NCBI GenBank assembly: GCA_024195265.1
Contig: JAJLRJ010000014.1
Location: 24,495,009 to 24,559,008, forward strand
DNA from: Dendrophyllia cribrosa
Taxonomy: Eukaryota > Cnidaria > Anthozoa > Scleractinia > Dendrophylliidae
Direction: 5' to 3'
Length of the DNA stretch: 64,000 bases
The position numbers were made by a program, and so were the translations under genes. Positions 44,883 through 56,325 of the stretch are shown here, piece after piece. The stretch's first letter is position 1. Every line of letters starts with the position of its first letter. The notes below the pieces were generated by a model. It made no database searches. It had not been told where the DNA came from and saw only the letters and a program-made list of their open reading frames with translations.

Positions 44883-46000
44883 TAAGAAGGTCAGCTCGTA
44901 CGAGTATATCTTTTAGAGAACGTTCCCTTTTGTGTGATAAATATTAGAGGCGGTTCTTCGTATATTTCGTTTAGTAATGGCTGTTGTTTTATAAGATGCC
45001 ATTGTTTCATGAGGATCTGTTTTAAGTTAGGCACCGATGGATGATATTTCGTCACAAAAGGCAAGAATTTTCTTGTCTTCTTTTTGTTTTTGCTTGAGCG
45101 CTTTATTTCTGTCTTCAAAAGTCTCTTCTGAGAGGACCCTTTGAACAAAATTCTCTGGGTAACCACTTTCAAGTAGGTGTGTTTTGAAGTTATATATGTC
45201 CTCTTGGAATAATGTTTTTGAAGAGTTTGTTGAGGGTCCTGAAGGGGGGTACCAATCCCATTTCCCAACCCAATTATTTTCCAAATCCCATTTCCCAGAG
45301 TCCAAATCCCATTCCCACTAGCAGAATTCAGGAAATATCCCAGTGTTTTTCATACCAGCTCTTTTCTATTCACATCCGCATATCGGGTGATATTCTCCTG
45401 CCACTTCACATTCCTGTCACCTGCAGGTAGTCTGACATCCCACCATGTTGTTTTTAATGCTCAGCGCAGTGTTTTTGGCTTGATTGCACCGCTGTACACA
45501 AATATTGTTGAACGCAAGACAAGGAAAAATAAAATATTCTGATATTCCTATCATAGAATTGGTGTAAAATAGGCACTTTTAACAGTTTTCTGATGTTTGC
45601 CAGCTAAGGGAATTAGTTGGACTAGTTAAGACCAGTTAAGCATTGACTGTACATGCTTGAAGACAACTGTCCCATTCCCATTTCAACGTTTTTTTTCCCA
45701 TTCCCAGTGAGCAAATCCCAGTCCCAGTGACTCAAATCCCATTTCCCAGGGCAAAAACAGGCCAATCCCAGTTCTCATTTTACCCCTTCAGGAACCTCTT
45801 AGTTCTGAGAAGTCTGAGAGCTGCTCCTTTGATGAAGCCTTTTTTGACTCCAGATGGGTGGCATGTAGAATAATGGGTGTACTGAAATGTTTCAGTTGCT
45901 TTGCGTGTTCTGGGTCGACAAGAGCATCTTTGAACCTTTCCTCGTCTGTAGGGTAGTCAAAGAAACTTGAGTAGAGCGAGAAAGCTTCTTTAAAATCCAA
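44883..46000 (-). pseudogene. Penelope-like element RT, copy 3 (interrupted)
   Basis: Minus-strand frames read KQLKHFSTPIILHATHLESK, then after the insert at 45237-45792, TLFQEDIYNFKTHLLESGYP, FLPFVTKYHPSVPNLKQILM, KQWHLIKQQPLL and, in one frame, ERSLKDILVRADLLKG-stop. It corresponds to the C-terminal third of copy 2. Frameshifted and dead. As in copies 1 and 2, the frame stops just after LKD.LV and no endonuclease follows. Confidence 0.75.
45237..45792. mobile_element. MITE interrupting PLE copy 3
   Basis: The ends CCTGAAGGGG and CCCCTTCAGG bound sequence rich in 'aatcccatttccca' units. Uninterrupted copy 2 shows the host sequence around 9380. Confidence 0.65.
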
Positions 46001-46251
46001 AAAGCCAGTAGTTTTACCAGAGACACAGTCAATGGCACAAATTTCCTCTCACACGCACTTCAACCCAAGCAGCTTTTGTTTCTTTGGTCCTGTTGACCGG
46101 GTTTCAGAGGTAAGGTAGTTTAGCCGTTACCCTATTTCGTGCTTGCCACATGACTGTACAGAGATATCGTGAGGCGGTTTGAAACTGTGGACGCCTTGCG
46201 AACTTCGGAGCGAGTACGGTCAGTACGGCTCGCACTATCTTCATTCGTCTC

Positions 46252-46422
46252 GTTAATAGACCATTTTCGTATTCTCGGTATTGAACTGGTACTAGCTTGC
46301 AATGGAGGCTCATGCGGGGAAATCTTTTCACATGCAAATATTTTTAATGATATTCCCCCGCATGAGCCTCCATTGCAAGCTAGTACCAGTTCAATACCGA
46401 GAATACGAATATGGTCTATTGA
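46252..46422. mobile_element. Foldback MITE, about 170 bp
   Basis: The arms 'aatagacca..cgtattctcggtattgaact' and complement pair over about 70 bp around 'aaatatttttaatgatat'. Related to 7500-7615. Confidence 0.8.
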
Positions 46423-46643
46423 CTTGTTTGGATCCCCGGTATCGGGAAATCCCAATGCAGAGAAGTATTTATGATATGACTCATTAGTTAACGCGTGTTT
46501 TTAGTGCCATCAGAAAAGAATGAAGTTTAACGTGAAAGAGTTGCAAGCAGTGTGTAATCACTACTGAGGATGGTTTGAATGAGTCGTCGATTCAGTGTAT
46601 TACCCATCAGGCTCATATTTCAGGCTCATATTTCCCGCGTAAT

Positions 46644-47643
46644 GCGCCGATCAATTCGAAAAAATCAACATCCCCCCCCCCCCCCCCCCCGGGCAATGCC
46701 CCGGACATTTGAACGTTTGAAGATCGACTTGTTCAAATTACCGCCCCGTTGGGCCAAAATTGCATTCAAATACCCCACCCTAACACTGGATTTGACTGTC
46801 AAATGCTCCTCCAAACGATAAAATGTTTTTAGTGAGATTAAAAAATACACTTTGCATTCACTTTTTCTGATTTATTCTAGCTATTGTTTTCCTCGAGAAT
46901 ATACTCAACTGAACCGCGTATACTTTGCAACTGATATTTCACGGCACTCCTGTGGCACTCCTGTGGTTGTCTTTGGGATTTAATTTTCGATATTTTTTTA
47001 TTTGAGTAATTTCTCGTGTGATCAACTAATATTGCAAAAATATTTAGCAACGCGGTTGATTCATTTTTGGAAGCGTTGATTTCCACGAGGTGAAAATTTA
47101 TTATTCTAAACGCGTTTTATATCAACTGACAAATGTTTCCTTAAAGAATTTTCTGTTTGAGAGAGTTCATTTTGCAGTGTTTTTTTCTTTCAATCAATGG
47201 CCGTTTAAAATCTGCGTACATTTAATAGACTGGCACAGGACTGGCAATGCAGTCAGCCATTTTGACTTCGAAATCTAAAACGCGTTGAATGGCAGTTGAA
47301 TTTAACTTTTCATACAAACCTTCAAAAACACTGCAAAGCTTTGTCAGCCCATTTTACTAGCCATTCACTAACAAAAACGATATTTTCCCCTTTTAATTGC
47401 TCCATGTTGAATCTGAACTGCTACCGCATGTGTTTGATAGGCGCCGGCCAAAAAAATATATTTTGAACACTTCCGGTTCAAATTCCCCACCCCACCCAGG
47501 CAAAGTCAAATTCCCCACCCCTGGGATGGCCTTTCACATCAAATTCCCGACTCCCTGGGCACAGAAAATGTTCAAATACCCGGGGCTTGCCCGGGGGGGG
47601 GGGGGGGGGGGGGGGGATGTTGATGTTTCGAATTGATCGGCGC
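46644..47643. mobile_element. 1.0-kb TIR element with poly(C)/poly(G) near both tips
   Basis: The ends GCGCCGATCAATTCGAAAAA and TTTCGAATTGATCGGCGC, then 'atcaacatcc(C)n' and '(G)ggatgttgat', then 'cgggcaatgcccc' and 'ggcttgcccg'. The inverted match is about 70 bp long. The interior is non-coding. Confidence 0.75.
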
Positions 47644-47839
47644 ATAAGTATGCAAATTTGAATCATCGGGAAAATCCCCAGGTACAGAAGTATTTACAAT
47701 ATGACTCATAAACACGTGCTCTGCTATCAAAAAAGAATGGAGTTTTAGTTTTCGTCTGAATGAGTGGACGATTCAGTGTATTTATCGATTATAAGTGTAT
47801 TTATCTATCTCCCAAAAAAAGCTGTATGCAAATTTTTCC

Positions 47840-48197
47840 TTGTCTTTTGACAGAAAAGGTATCCCTTTCATATACCTTTTATTGAAAATGGTACCCCTTT
47901 CATATACCTTTTCGTTGAAAATGGTACCCCTTTCATTTAGCCTTTACGTGCGCCTGTTTGATATATTTTGAAAGGCTCTTTTTATAATACTTAAATGGCA
48001 GTTTTCCCTACCTTTTTTATGCTTCAACTCGTGTTTTCGCTACCATTTCCTATTCTTCGAGAAATCCCTACCCTTTCACACACTTCAACTCGTGAAATCC
48101 CGACCCTTTCATATACCTCCAGCCTAAAAAAGGTACCTCTTTCGGGCGGAGCATCCCCGTATAGCCCGTTATAGGGAGTACCCCCCCCCCCCCGGGT
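47840..48197. mobile_element. Poly(C)-tipped element, truncated relative of 6667-7145
   Basis: 'ggtaccccttt(c)atata' units, then 'gggcggagcatccccgtata' and a C run followed by CCCGGG. The left tip is missing. Confidence 0.65.
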
Positions 48198-48591
48198 GTC
48201 TGCCAGTGTGGTTATTCATTTACAAAAATACGCTCAAGGGAAGTATTAAACAACCGGATCTCGCAGGCTAATCTTTCGCTGTAGTTTCAGCTTTCTGAAA
48301 AATTAAATATTATACCTACATCGATTTCTTCGCTTATATAACAGGAAAAAATTTCTTTATACCACTTATCATAAGAGTTATTAAAATGACCCTCAGCAGA
48401 AGCTTATCACGTCTGTTATGAGCTTCTGCCCTCAGGTAATGCTTCCTTTTCTGAAAATGACTCCCCAAAAACAATCAAGATTTTGAAAACGACCCCCAGC
48501 AAAATGGCCGGCCCCCCTCACAGGTAATAAACGACCAGCCCCTTAGGTCTTAGGTTTTCGTTTGCGAGGGTCTTAGTTCAGTCGTAACACC

Positions 48592-49740
48592 CTTTTTAGG
48601 GATACATATGGTCATCGCTTATTTAAATTGACATCAGTGTTTATGCTTCTGTTTTTTGATTCTGTGACGAACGAACGAACTGGGAATCGCAAAAATAAAT
48701 TCCCTTCAAAAGAATTCAGTTCCCTGAGACCACAAAACCTAAATCCCGCAAAATACAAATTCGCAAAATTTACCTCCCGCAAACATTTAATGCCATACGA
48801 TATAAAAACGTCGGTGTGGCCGAGATGGTGCCTGACCTTTGCTCTGACCGCCCACTCAACGATATCTCGATCCCAGTAATACGTAATAAGCAGGAGTAAT
48901 AAGCCATTTCCAAGTGGCTTTTTTAAGGGCCAAGTGCAAAAACCATTCATATGAAAATAAGTTTATTGATACTGAAAAGCCCTTCTCAGAGACGCACAAT
49001 AAAGTAGTATGTATGTTTTAAATGAAAAGTCATGTTCACTTTGCACTTGGTCTTCCTTTGAAAAGCCTTAAGCCAACTCAGAAGCGGACTAGTTAAGGGC
49101 AGTTAATATGGACTTTATACAGTAAGTATCTTTGTTACTTCTTTCTGTAATTACTGATGTTTCGTGTTTGAAAATGTACAAAAACTAAAAACAAACAAAT
49201 AAATGGAGAAAAGTTAAACCCACATTAAGCTTATCACCTAGACTGCTGGCTTTTTAATATGTTGTTATTTAGTCACATAACAATTTACATTAATTGGCAA
49301 AATATGAACACCAACCATTTCCGGATTTTCTAGCTCTAATTTTCCAAATTAAATTAAAAATATAAATCTTTGCCAAAATAAAGTTCTAAGCCACTGCTTA
49401 ACCGCAAAACGGAACAAAAACGCTTTTCTCGATTTCTAAACAGATTAGCCATTTCTACATGTAGAAATGTATGCGTAAGACATAAAGAACCGCTATTTCA
49501 ATAAATGCGAGGTTAACGCGTTAGACTTTACAATTGAACGGTCACCGGTTGGACTGGCTAAGGCGTGGCCGGTATTTCGCCCAGAATATAGCCTGTTCTA
49601 AGCTCTCAGATAGTGAAGGCGAGCGAAAAATGTTACAGCGAGCGCAGAAAAATGAGCGGGACTGTGAGATTTCGCCCGCACCCATAATCCCGAAGAAATT
49701 TCGAAACGCAAAAACTATATTTTCTCGGCAGGGCTGAGAG
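48592..49740. repeat. Duplicate of 39405-40520
   Basis: 5' flank of leader unit C. The conserved frame at 48628-48879 shows no domain and is not called a gene. The part from 49540 to 49735 is a repeat also seen, shortened, at 40400-40515. Confidence 0.75.
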
Positions 49741-50422
49741 TTCATGAACAAACATTCAACGGATATCACTGTAAGGGGGGTGTTAAAATAAAATAAAGTG
49801 CAGTATTTTATTGTTTTGTATTGTGTTATATTATTCCAAGACAACAGTCGTTGCTTCCCATATTGTCCTTCTGTACCCAGGCGTATGGAAATTAGCAAAA
49901 CGGTTACTAGGAATTTAAATCTGACTGACAAAGCATCCGGCAATATGGGGGAGTCATTACTAGCTCCTATAATGGCCGCTTCATGTCACAGAAACTGACA
50001 ACGAAGCTAACATTCAGCATTGATGGGCATCCTCAACTGCTTGGGTATTTTTTTGGAAACTAAAACTCCTTAAGAGCTTGGAGCTTACAAAAGTTTCGGA
50101 CATCACCGGAGGGCGCTGAACTGAGCGAGGGATATAAAAGACTACATGGAGGTACTGTTTTTATGCGCGAAGGAACGTAGGTGCACAATAATAAAACGGA
50201 TGGAAATCGAGCATGAACTAAAGGAGGAGGACAGTAGAGAACACACTGTAAAAAGCTGGATGAAGATGGTCGAGATCATGGAATGATCTTGACCAGGCTC
50301 CTATCATGACGTGTGCACCGTACGTTCGGAACTTGGAATAGTGGCGTCATGTGCTACTTGACATGAAGAAGCTAGTAGGTAACAGTGAGGTTATAAAAGC
50401 TTGTTTAGATTATGTTACTTAC

Positions 50423-50507
50423 CTTTCGGCTGGATAACCATACTGACAGCCATATTGGCGAAGAAAATTAGAAGTATAGCATTGCAAAGTATTGCACCTC
50501 TCTCCAT
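50423..50507 (-). CDS. Orphan signal-peptide leader exon (unit C)
   Basis: MERGAILCNAILLIFFANMA then VSMVIQPK, donor AAAG|GTAAGT, phase 1. Fully intact with a TATA box at the conserved distance, but no Ig exon lies between it and leader B at 42013. It could act as an alternative first exon for copy B (8.4 kb further from exon 2), or be left over from a unit whose body was deleted. Confidence 0.65.
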
Positions 50508-50603
50508 CTTGTTTGGAAAACCAGAGGTCTTGTGCGTCAGTTGATTCACTAACCTTTTCTGTAAACTGTGCTTTTGCAGTGTATAGTACAAAATAGCTGG
50601 CTG

Positions 50604-50611
50604 TTTATATA
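50604..50611 (-). promoter_or_regulatory. TATA box of leader unit C (TATATAAA)
   Basis: TATATAAA about 104 bp upstream of the ATG, in a flank conserved with units A and B. Confidence 0.55.
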
Positions 50612-50839
50612 CCGTTTCTCAAGACATCCCTTTCTTCTAAGAAAGGCGTGGGATTGTTTGGTTAAAAAACTACCTTGAAGGCATAAATCACTCGAACTTC
50701 CCTTGTAGGGATACATGTGGTCATCGCTTATTTAAATTGACGTCTGTTTTTCATGCGTCTGTAGTTTCAAACTGTGACGAATTCAATTGCCTCAAACATT
50801 GTGAAAATAGCTGTGACCTGTGATCAGGCCTAGTTTTTT

Positions 50840-51985
50840 CAACCACTTAGTCAGGAACCCATAAAGGGAGTGATTTGCAATCAAGGCGAATATAGGACTG
50901 ATTTATTCGCAAGTAAAAATAACTGGGCCAGTTTATAGCATGTTCCTTTATTCCTTCCAATGCGACTACGAGAGAAATAACACATTCATTGCAAAATGCT
51001 TAAAAAACTGGTTAGCCATGGTTATGATAAGAAGATACAGCGTAACGATATAACCAACATCCGCGTATAAAGAGGATATTACAAGGGTGTTAAGATATGG
51101 ATTTTATTTTCGAGAAGCAGGCACAATATCTGAAGAGCAAGACTTCCGCTCATCTGAAATCTTTCTGCTAAGTGTAACGTATTCTTGTTATTTCAGAAAA
51201 CATGATTTTTGAATCATCTGTGATTCTAAACCCTAATAGGTTTGACAAACTTCAACAGTTCCTAACCAGTATTTCCAAAACTACAGAAATTTTGCAACGA
51301 ATCTGAATTAGAGTTTTATGCAAAATTTTCGAAAGTTTTCGCTGTTTCCGAAGATTGTTCCAGTATGAAACGAAGATTTTCGAAGATTGCGAAACGTTTT
51401 CGTAGATATCCGAATTAGAGAACACTTCCGACACCGCGCTTTTTTCAAGAAGGCTTCTTGAAATATAAGCAATTTGAACATTGAAGCGTTAAAATAGCAC
51501 TGCTCGAGACTGGTTTCTGAATATAGCAACAAAATACAGCCATAAAAGTAGCCGGAAAGATTAATATTAAGTGAAATGTTCAGCTTACGCTCATCTAAGA
51601 ATCAGTTCTGTCAAGTCACGCAAAAAGAGAAGGGTTTTCTCATTGTCCTCTCTTGTCACGTGAATCCGTTTTTGCAGAGGCGTAAAAATGGCGTGGCGAG
51701 GGACTTATCTCGGTTGTCGTCATCAGATCTAGAATAGAGGTTCCCTTTTCTTTTGTTTCTGACGTACGTATAAACACATTTTTGTCAAGTCACGGAGGCC
51801 AACTCCCAACTTTATTGGAATGATCATGAATTTTTTTTACAGAGTAATTACCACCCCGCAAATAGCAAACTGCTTATCGAGGCTAGGGGTAAGGAAAGAA
51901 ATGTTTTTAATAAATAAATAAATAAATGCCGGAATAAATATAAAATAAGACTGACGAGGACACAGGGAATTGTTTATATTTTTAA
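50840..51985. other. No gene seen; partly duplicated flank
   Basis: 51060-51300 duplicates 29318-29525. The rest shows no supported frame; a short (TAAA)n run lies at about 51905-51925. Confidence 0.4.
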
Positions 51986-52225
51986 ATACAGTCGAACCTT
52001 CCTCATACAGACAACAAAGAGACAGACACAACTGTCCGCATTATAGAGGTGTCTGTATTGTAGAGGTGTCTGTATTATAGAGGTGTCCGCATTGTAGAGG
52101 TGTCCGAATTGTAGAGGTGTCCGCATTGTAGAGATGTCTGTATTATAGAGGTGTCCGTATTATAGAGGTGTCTGTATTACAGAGGTGTCCGTATTATAGA
52201 GGTGTCCGCATTGTAGAGGTGCGGA
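51985..52225 (+). repeat. Minisatellite of 'gtagaggtgtccgcatt' units in a transposon end
   Basis: About eleven 17-bp units (tgtagaggtgtccgcat and variants) follow 'tacagtcgaaccttcctc', the same terminal motif as 42271. The array therefore seems to have grown inside a pogo/Tigger-like element. Confidence 0.8.
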
Positions 52226-52229
52226 TTGC

Positions 52230-52930
52230 AGATTGCGTGACGTATAAATATTACATCACTACACTCAAAAACAAATGATACCAAGTCTGATACCATGCAC
52301 ATGAGTATCATACACATAAACACGAAGTTCTACTACTTATATGCAGATGATATCAGTTGCCCAGCATTGAACAAGGTCGGCAGCCTTCTCCTCTGGGTAT
52401 CTCTTCTTCCCGTCCTCGAGGTCTGGCAGGGATTTGAACTATTCACCCGGGTATTCAAGACGGAGAATGACTTCATAGACTTCCGGTTACCGTCACAGTT
52501 ACTGTAACGGAAGTAAAAAACAATGACACAATTTCTTTCCGGTCATGATAGTTGCTGTGCAGAGCAGAATTTAGAATTTAATCCGCCAGTCGACATTTAA
52601 AAAAAATGTCGCAAAAAAGCATCCACGCACATCATGACAAGTCAGGGACCGGCTGTTGCTCACTGCTGTACAGGGAAACAGTTTTCTCCGTAAAAGGGTT
52701 GTCAAGGGTTTCCAGCGGGAAAAGGATGGGACCATAAGGTTAATATGACATGGGGAAATAATCTCGACAATGAGATAAGTAAATGTCATTAAAGGACACT
52801 GTCCTGCCGAAGAAACAAAATTTCGCTTAGCTTATTTCCATGTTATTCCGCCAAATGCCACCAAATATACAACTTAATTGGATAAAGATTTTCTAGAGCA
52901 AAACAGAAGCAGTAGTTTGGAGATAAAGTT
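52230..52930. other. No gene seen
   Basis: Short open frames only; no domain, splice pattern or repeat border recognised. Confidence 0.35.
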
Positions 52931-53846
52931 CTGGGGCCGTATTCACGAAATCCTACCTAAGATATATCTTAAGATATAACTTAAGAGAAAATTTAGGAGC
53001 TTCCTAAGATATGTCCTAAGTGCTATTCACGAACGATATCTTATGACCATCCTAAGGTAAGCGTAACTTAGCAGTCTCCTAAGTTTAATGGTCGCGGGCA
53101 GTTATCGATTAGTAAAAGTAAACCAATCAGAGACAGTTTATATGGCGCGATCTTCTGAATAATAAGTTATGAAAATTACATGAATGAATATTTCGTATTG
53201 TGTAAATTGTTGTTGTAGTCACAATGACGATACAATAATCTTTATTTCATCTCGAAACCGTGATAATATCTTTGTTCATGGTCAGTAGCGAAAGCAACAA
53301 ACAAATCCATCATCATTTTAATAGGATCTACTTCGATATTTCTTGTACAAGGGCTTATTTTCACGAAAAACGGAAATATAACTCTGCAAAGAGAAAGAAA
53401 TGTGGAAGCCGTTAATGACACGAAGGCCTATATAAAACTAACCGTGTTGTTTCAGACATCACTAGAAAATATTTAATTTTTCTTAGAAATATAATGCTTT
53501 ACAATGTTTATCTAATCGGTAACTATTGTGATACACAATAATCACGCTGAAAATCGACGTAAAACTCGTTAACAATCGAATTTAGCCTCCGTCAAGACAT
53601 GTTTTAATAAGTTAGGAGGTCAGTTTTGACCTCCTAAGTTTAGGAGAAAAATTAAGACATATCTTAAATTAGGAGGTCTTCGTGAATACCAGTTAAGACA
53701 TGTCTTAAAAATTTAGGAGGTCATAAGTTTAGAAGAAAAAATAAGACATGTCTTAAAATATAAGGTCTTTGTGAATACCAGTTATCTCCTAAGTTATATC
53801 TTAGGAGGCTCTTTGGACTTAGGACGCTTTCGTGAATACGGCCCCA
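52931..53846. mobile_element. 916-bp foldback TIR element, copy 2
   Basis: The ends CTGGGGCCGTATTCACGAAA and TTCGTGAATACGGCCCCAG are complementary. The content is the reverse complement of 13517-14433, including the 'tacaagaaatatcgaag'-like core. No clear target duplication. Confidence 0.8.
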
Positions 53847-53875
53847 GGATTGTAAGGAAGGAAGTGGATTACAGT

Positions 53876-54189
53876 CCCCGGGGGGAGGGGGGGGGGGGGG
53901 GGGTACTCCCCCAAAATACCTATACGGGTATGTGCCGCCCAACGGGGTCGTGATTTTGGGACTCCTGATCTAGAACGGGGTATCCATTTCAGAGACGTTT
54001 CCTAGAACGGGGTATAATATTTCGAACGCACGAGAGCTTCAAATTATCAGCAGCCATTTTTTCTAGAACGGGGTATTAAAAATTGACCTATTTCTAGAAC
54101 GGGGTATCATTTTGAGTGCAAATTGTTTTTAAAACGGACTCGGGCGGCACATACCCACCCAAAATATACCCGAGTACCCCCCCCCCGGG
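53876..54189. mobile_element. 314-bp poly(G)-tipped TIR element, 8-bp target duplication
   Basis: The ends CCCCGGGG(G)nGGTACTCCC and GAGTACCCC(C)nGGG, with inner 'ctagaacggggtat' units. ATTACAGT flanks both sides (53868-53875, 54190-54197). Confidence 0.8.
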
Positions 54190-54199
54190 ATTACAGTTC

Positions 54200-56325
54200 A
54201 TCAAATTTGATTTCGTGACACGCAATCAAGAAATCAAAATTCTAAATCACCATTCGCGTAAAATTTTGACTTTTTTGCCATTGTTTTGTCTCTTCAGTGA
54301 ATATTTCTTTGATTTCGTCACTTTTGGCGATTTCTGGATTACATAATGCTGAGGGAAATCGGAGATCAAAATGTTAGCCTCTTCCAGGCGTTTAGATTGT
54401 GGGGAGCAGCGAAAAGCGGCGCGTGGCGCTATAGGGTCGGCGCGAGCACAACGTTTTCACGTTTTGATTTTATCCAATACAAATCCTTTGCCGTAATAAA
54501 ACTGTTTAAACAAATTAAAATAGCAAAATTAACAACCAACAAAATTTCTTCGACTGAAGTTTGAATGCTTAGTTATACCAAGGGGGGGGGGAGTACGAAT
54601 TGGGGATGGAGGCTTTCTATCGAGGGCCGTTGTTGGGGTCGGGGGAGGAAGGAGGAAGCGGGCGGCATTTTCAGAATTATTTCCTAAAGTCATAATTATG
54701 ATACCGTCTTGTGTCCAACTTTCAGCTCATAAATAATTATCTTGATTGATTTCGCTATGGTTTATATATACCGCGACTTGCTGAATCGTCTCCAGTCGTC
54801 TCTCAGCACGAGCGAGGGGAGCGCGAGGGATGATGGGAAGGAGAAAGAAGGGAAGACTCTCCTTTTCCTCCTTCATCACCACTTCTCTCGTTCCGTCTCT
54901 GTGCCCCGCGCGCGTCTTCCGCGTCTTGTCAAGAGAGACGACTGGGTACTAGTCAGGCGCATACGGATTCAACTTCACGAGCGAACATAAAACATCCTGC
55001 TGACAAATCAGGCCTGCATTCGAAAGTACGAGTCTGCCTAAAACATTCAAAGGAAATATATTGAGCCGGACTGTCTTGTGGCAGGAGCCTACTTGTGGTG
55101 AAGTTAGTTTTTCAAATTGATTTGATCTTAAGAAATCTTAGGATTGAATGGGTAGCCCTCCAAGCACCAGTATCAACATTGTCATCAAGAGGTTTTGTTG
55201 GCGATCATTTCCGTTATTCTCATATACCCTTTATAGCTTTCCTGAATTGATAATACAAGGAGAAAAAAGATACTGATCACTATTGGGGTTCAAAGGCGCA
55301 AGCCAGTTTTGGAAGATTTACAGTGGGTGTTTTAAGAGGGGAACAGTCTAAAAAATAATAAAAATCCACCATTGAAATTTCAAGTTTATTTGCACCAACG
55401 CTAAACGGGATTGTACCGCATATAATTATTGTACCAACATATAATTTTGAAACCAAAAATATAAGAAATATTTTGAAGAATGCGTGAAAAGCTGAAGCAC
55501 ATCAAGCACACTTTTTTAAAACTAAACTAGTGTCTGTGAGCAGCACGTGTACGAACTTTCGTTTGTAAAACTGGTTTATTATCTCCTACGCGTTTCGTCC
55601 GACTATCGCGGACTTCATCAGCGAGTTTTATCAGTAATTATAGTTACATGCTTGTTTCAATACATCACATAAACCATAAAAAAATTAACGGATTTACGCA
55701 TAGGAAACAAGCCAATTTTTTTTTGGAAAGACGCGACTGAGGTGTAGCATATGTTGGACCAGAAGCCACATACGCGTGAAAAATATATTTTGGGGGAACA
55801 CTAGTTTAGCTTTAAAAATTGTTTTAAAACTTGTCTTATTGCATCAACAATGCAAACTTTATTGCTTTACAAATTACACACTGTAATTAATTGTCACCAT
55901 TCACTTATTACCACATGTTCGCCCCACCCACTCCACCCATGAATTCTTTTGTTCGCACAGGACATTGTGTAACTAGTCAAGTCGAAATTTCCTTCCTCGG
56001 AAATTTAGCCTTATTTTGCACCTAAATTGAGTTTAACTGTAAATAAGGTGAAGTGGGGCATGCATATTCAAGAAGTGAAAACAACATTTGTTTGGTTTTG
56101 TTGTAGAGTTCTAGAAACACTGGTAAACGTCTATCGATATTTCTTCTAATGGAACAAGGGAAAATTGTTTTTTTTTTTTCATTCCTTATAGAAAAAAAAA
56201 TGCAACTTATAAAAGAAAGACCGTGTTTCAATCAAGTAAAAGAAACATGGCTTTCAACCGACCAGAACATTAATTTTATTTACTATTAAAAGGTAATTTC
56301 AAATTCCTTTTAAAAGAGGCTGTAT
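54200..56325. other. No gene seen
   Basis: Only short frames, for example 54742-54990, with no recognised domain. A hammerhead-like hairpin is at 55590-55622. Confidence 0.4.
55590..55622 (-). ncRNA. Hammerhead-core-like hairpin (best match)
   Basis: The minus strand reads CTGATGA, A, perfect stem GTCCG/CGGAC with loop CGATAGT, then GAAACGCG. Both conserved boxes of the hammerhead core (CUGAUGA and GAAA) are present. The helix carrying the cleavage site was not identified. Confidence 0.4.

Larger units (their letters stand above)
44187..48590. mobile_element. 4.4-kb composite TIR insertion
   Basis: Outer ends GGGGTATTACGA and TCGTAACACCC with 'aagaccctcg' blocks, then deeper inverted arms (ctggtcgtttattacctgtg and complement, near 44510 and 48520). 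CTTTTTAGG flanks both sides, as an 8-9 bp target duplication. The surrounding sequence matches 39463-39510 read straight through. Inside lie a palindrome (44187-44500), PLE copy 3, a MITE, a foldback, another TIR element and a poly(C)-tipped element. No transposase was seen. Confidence 0.65.
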
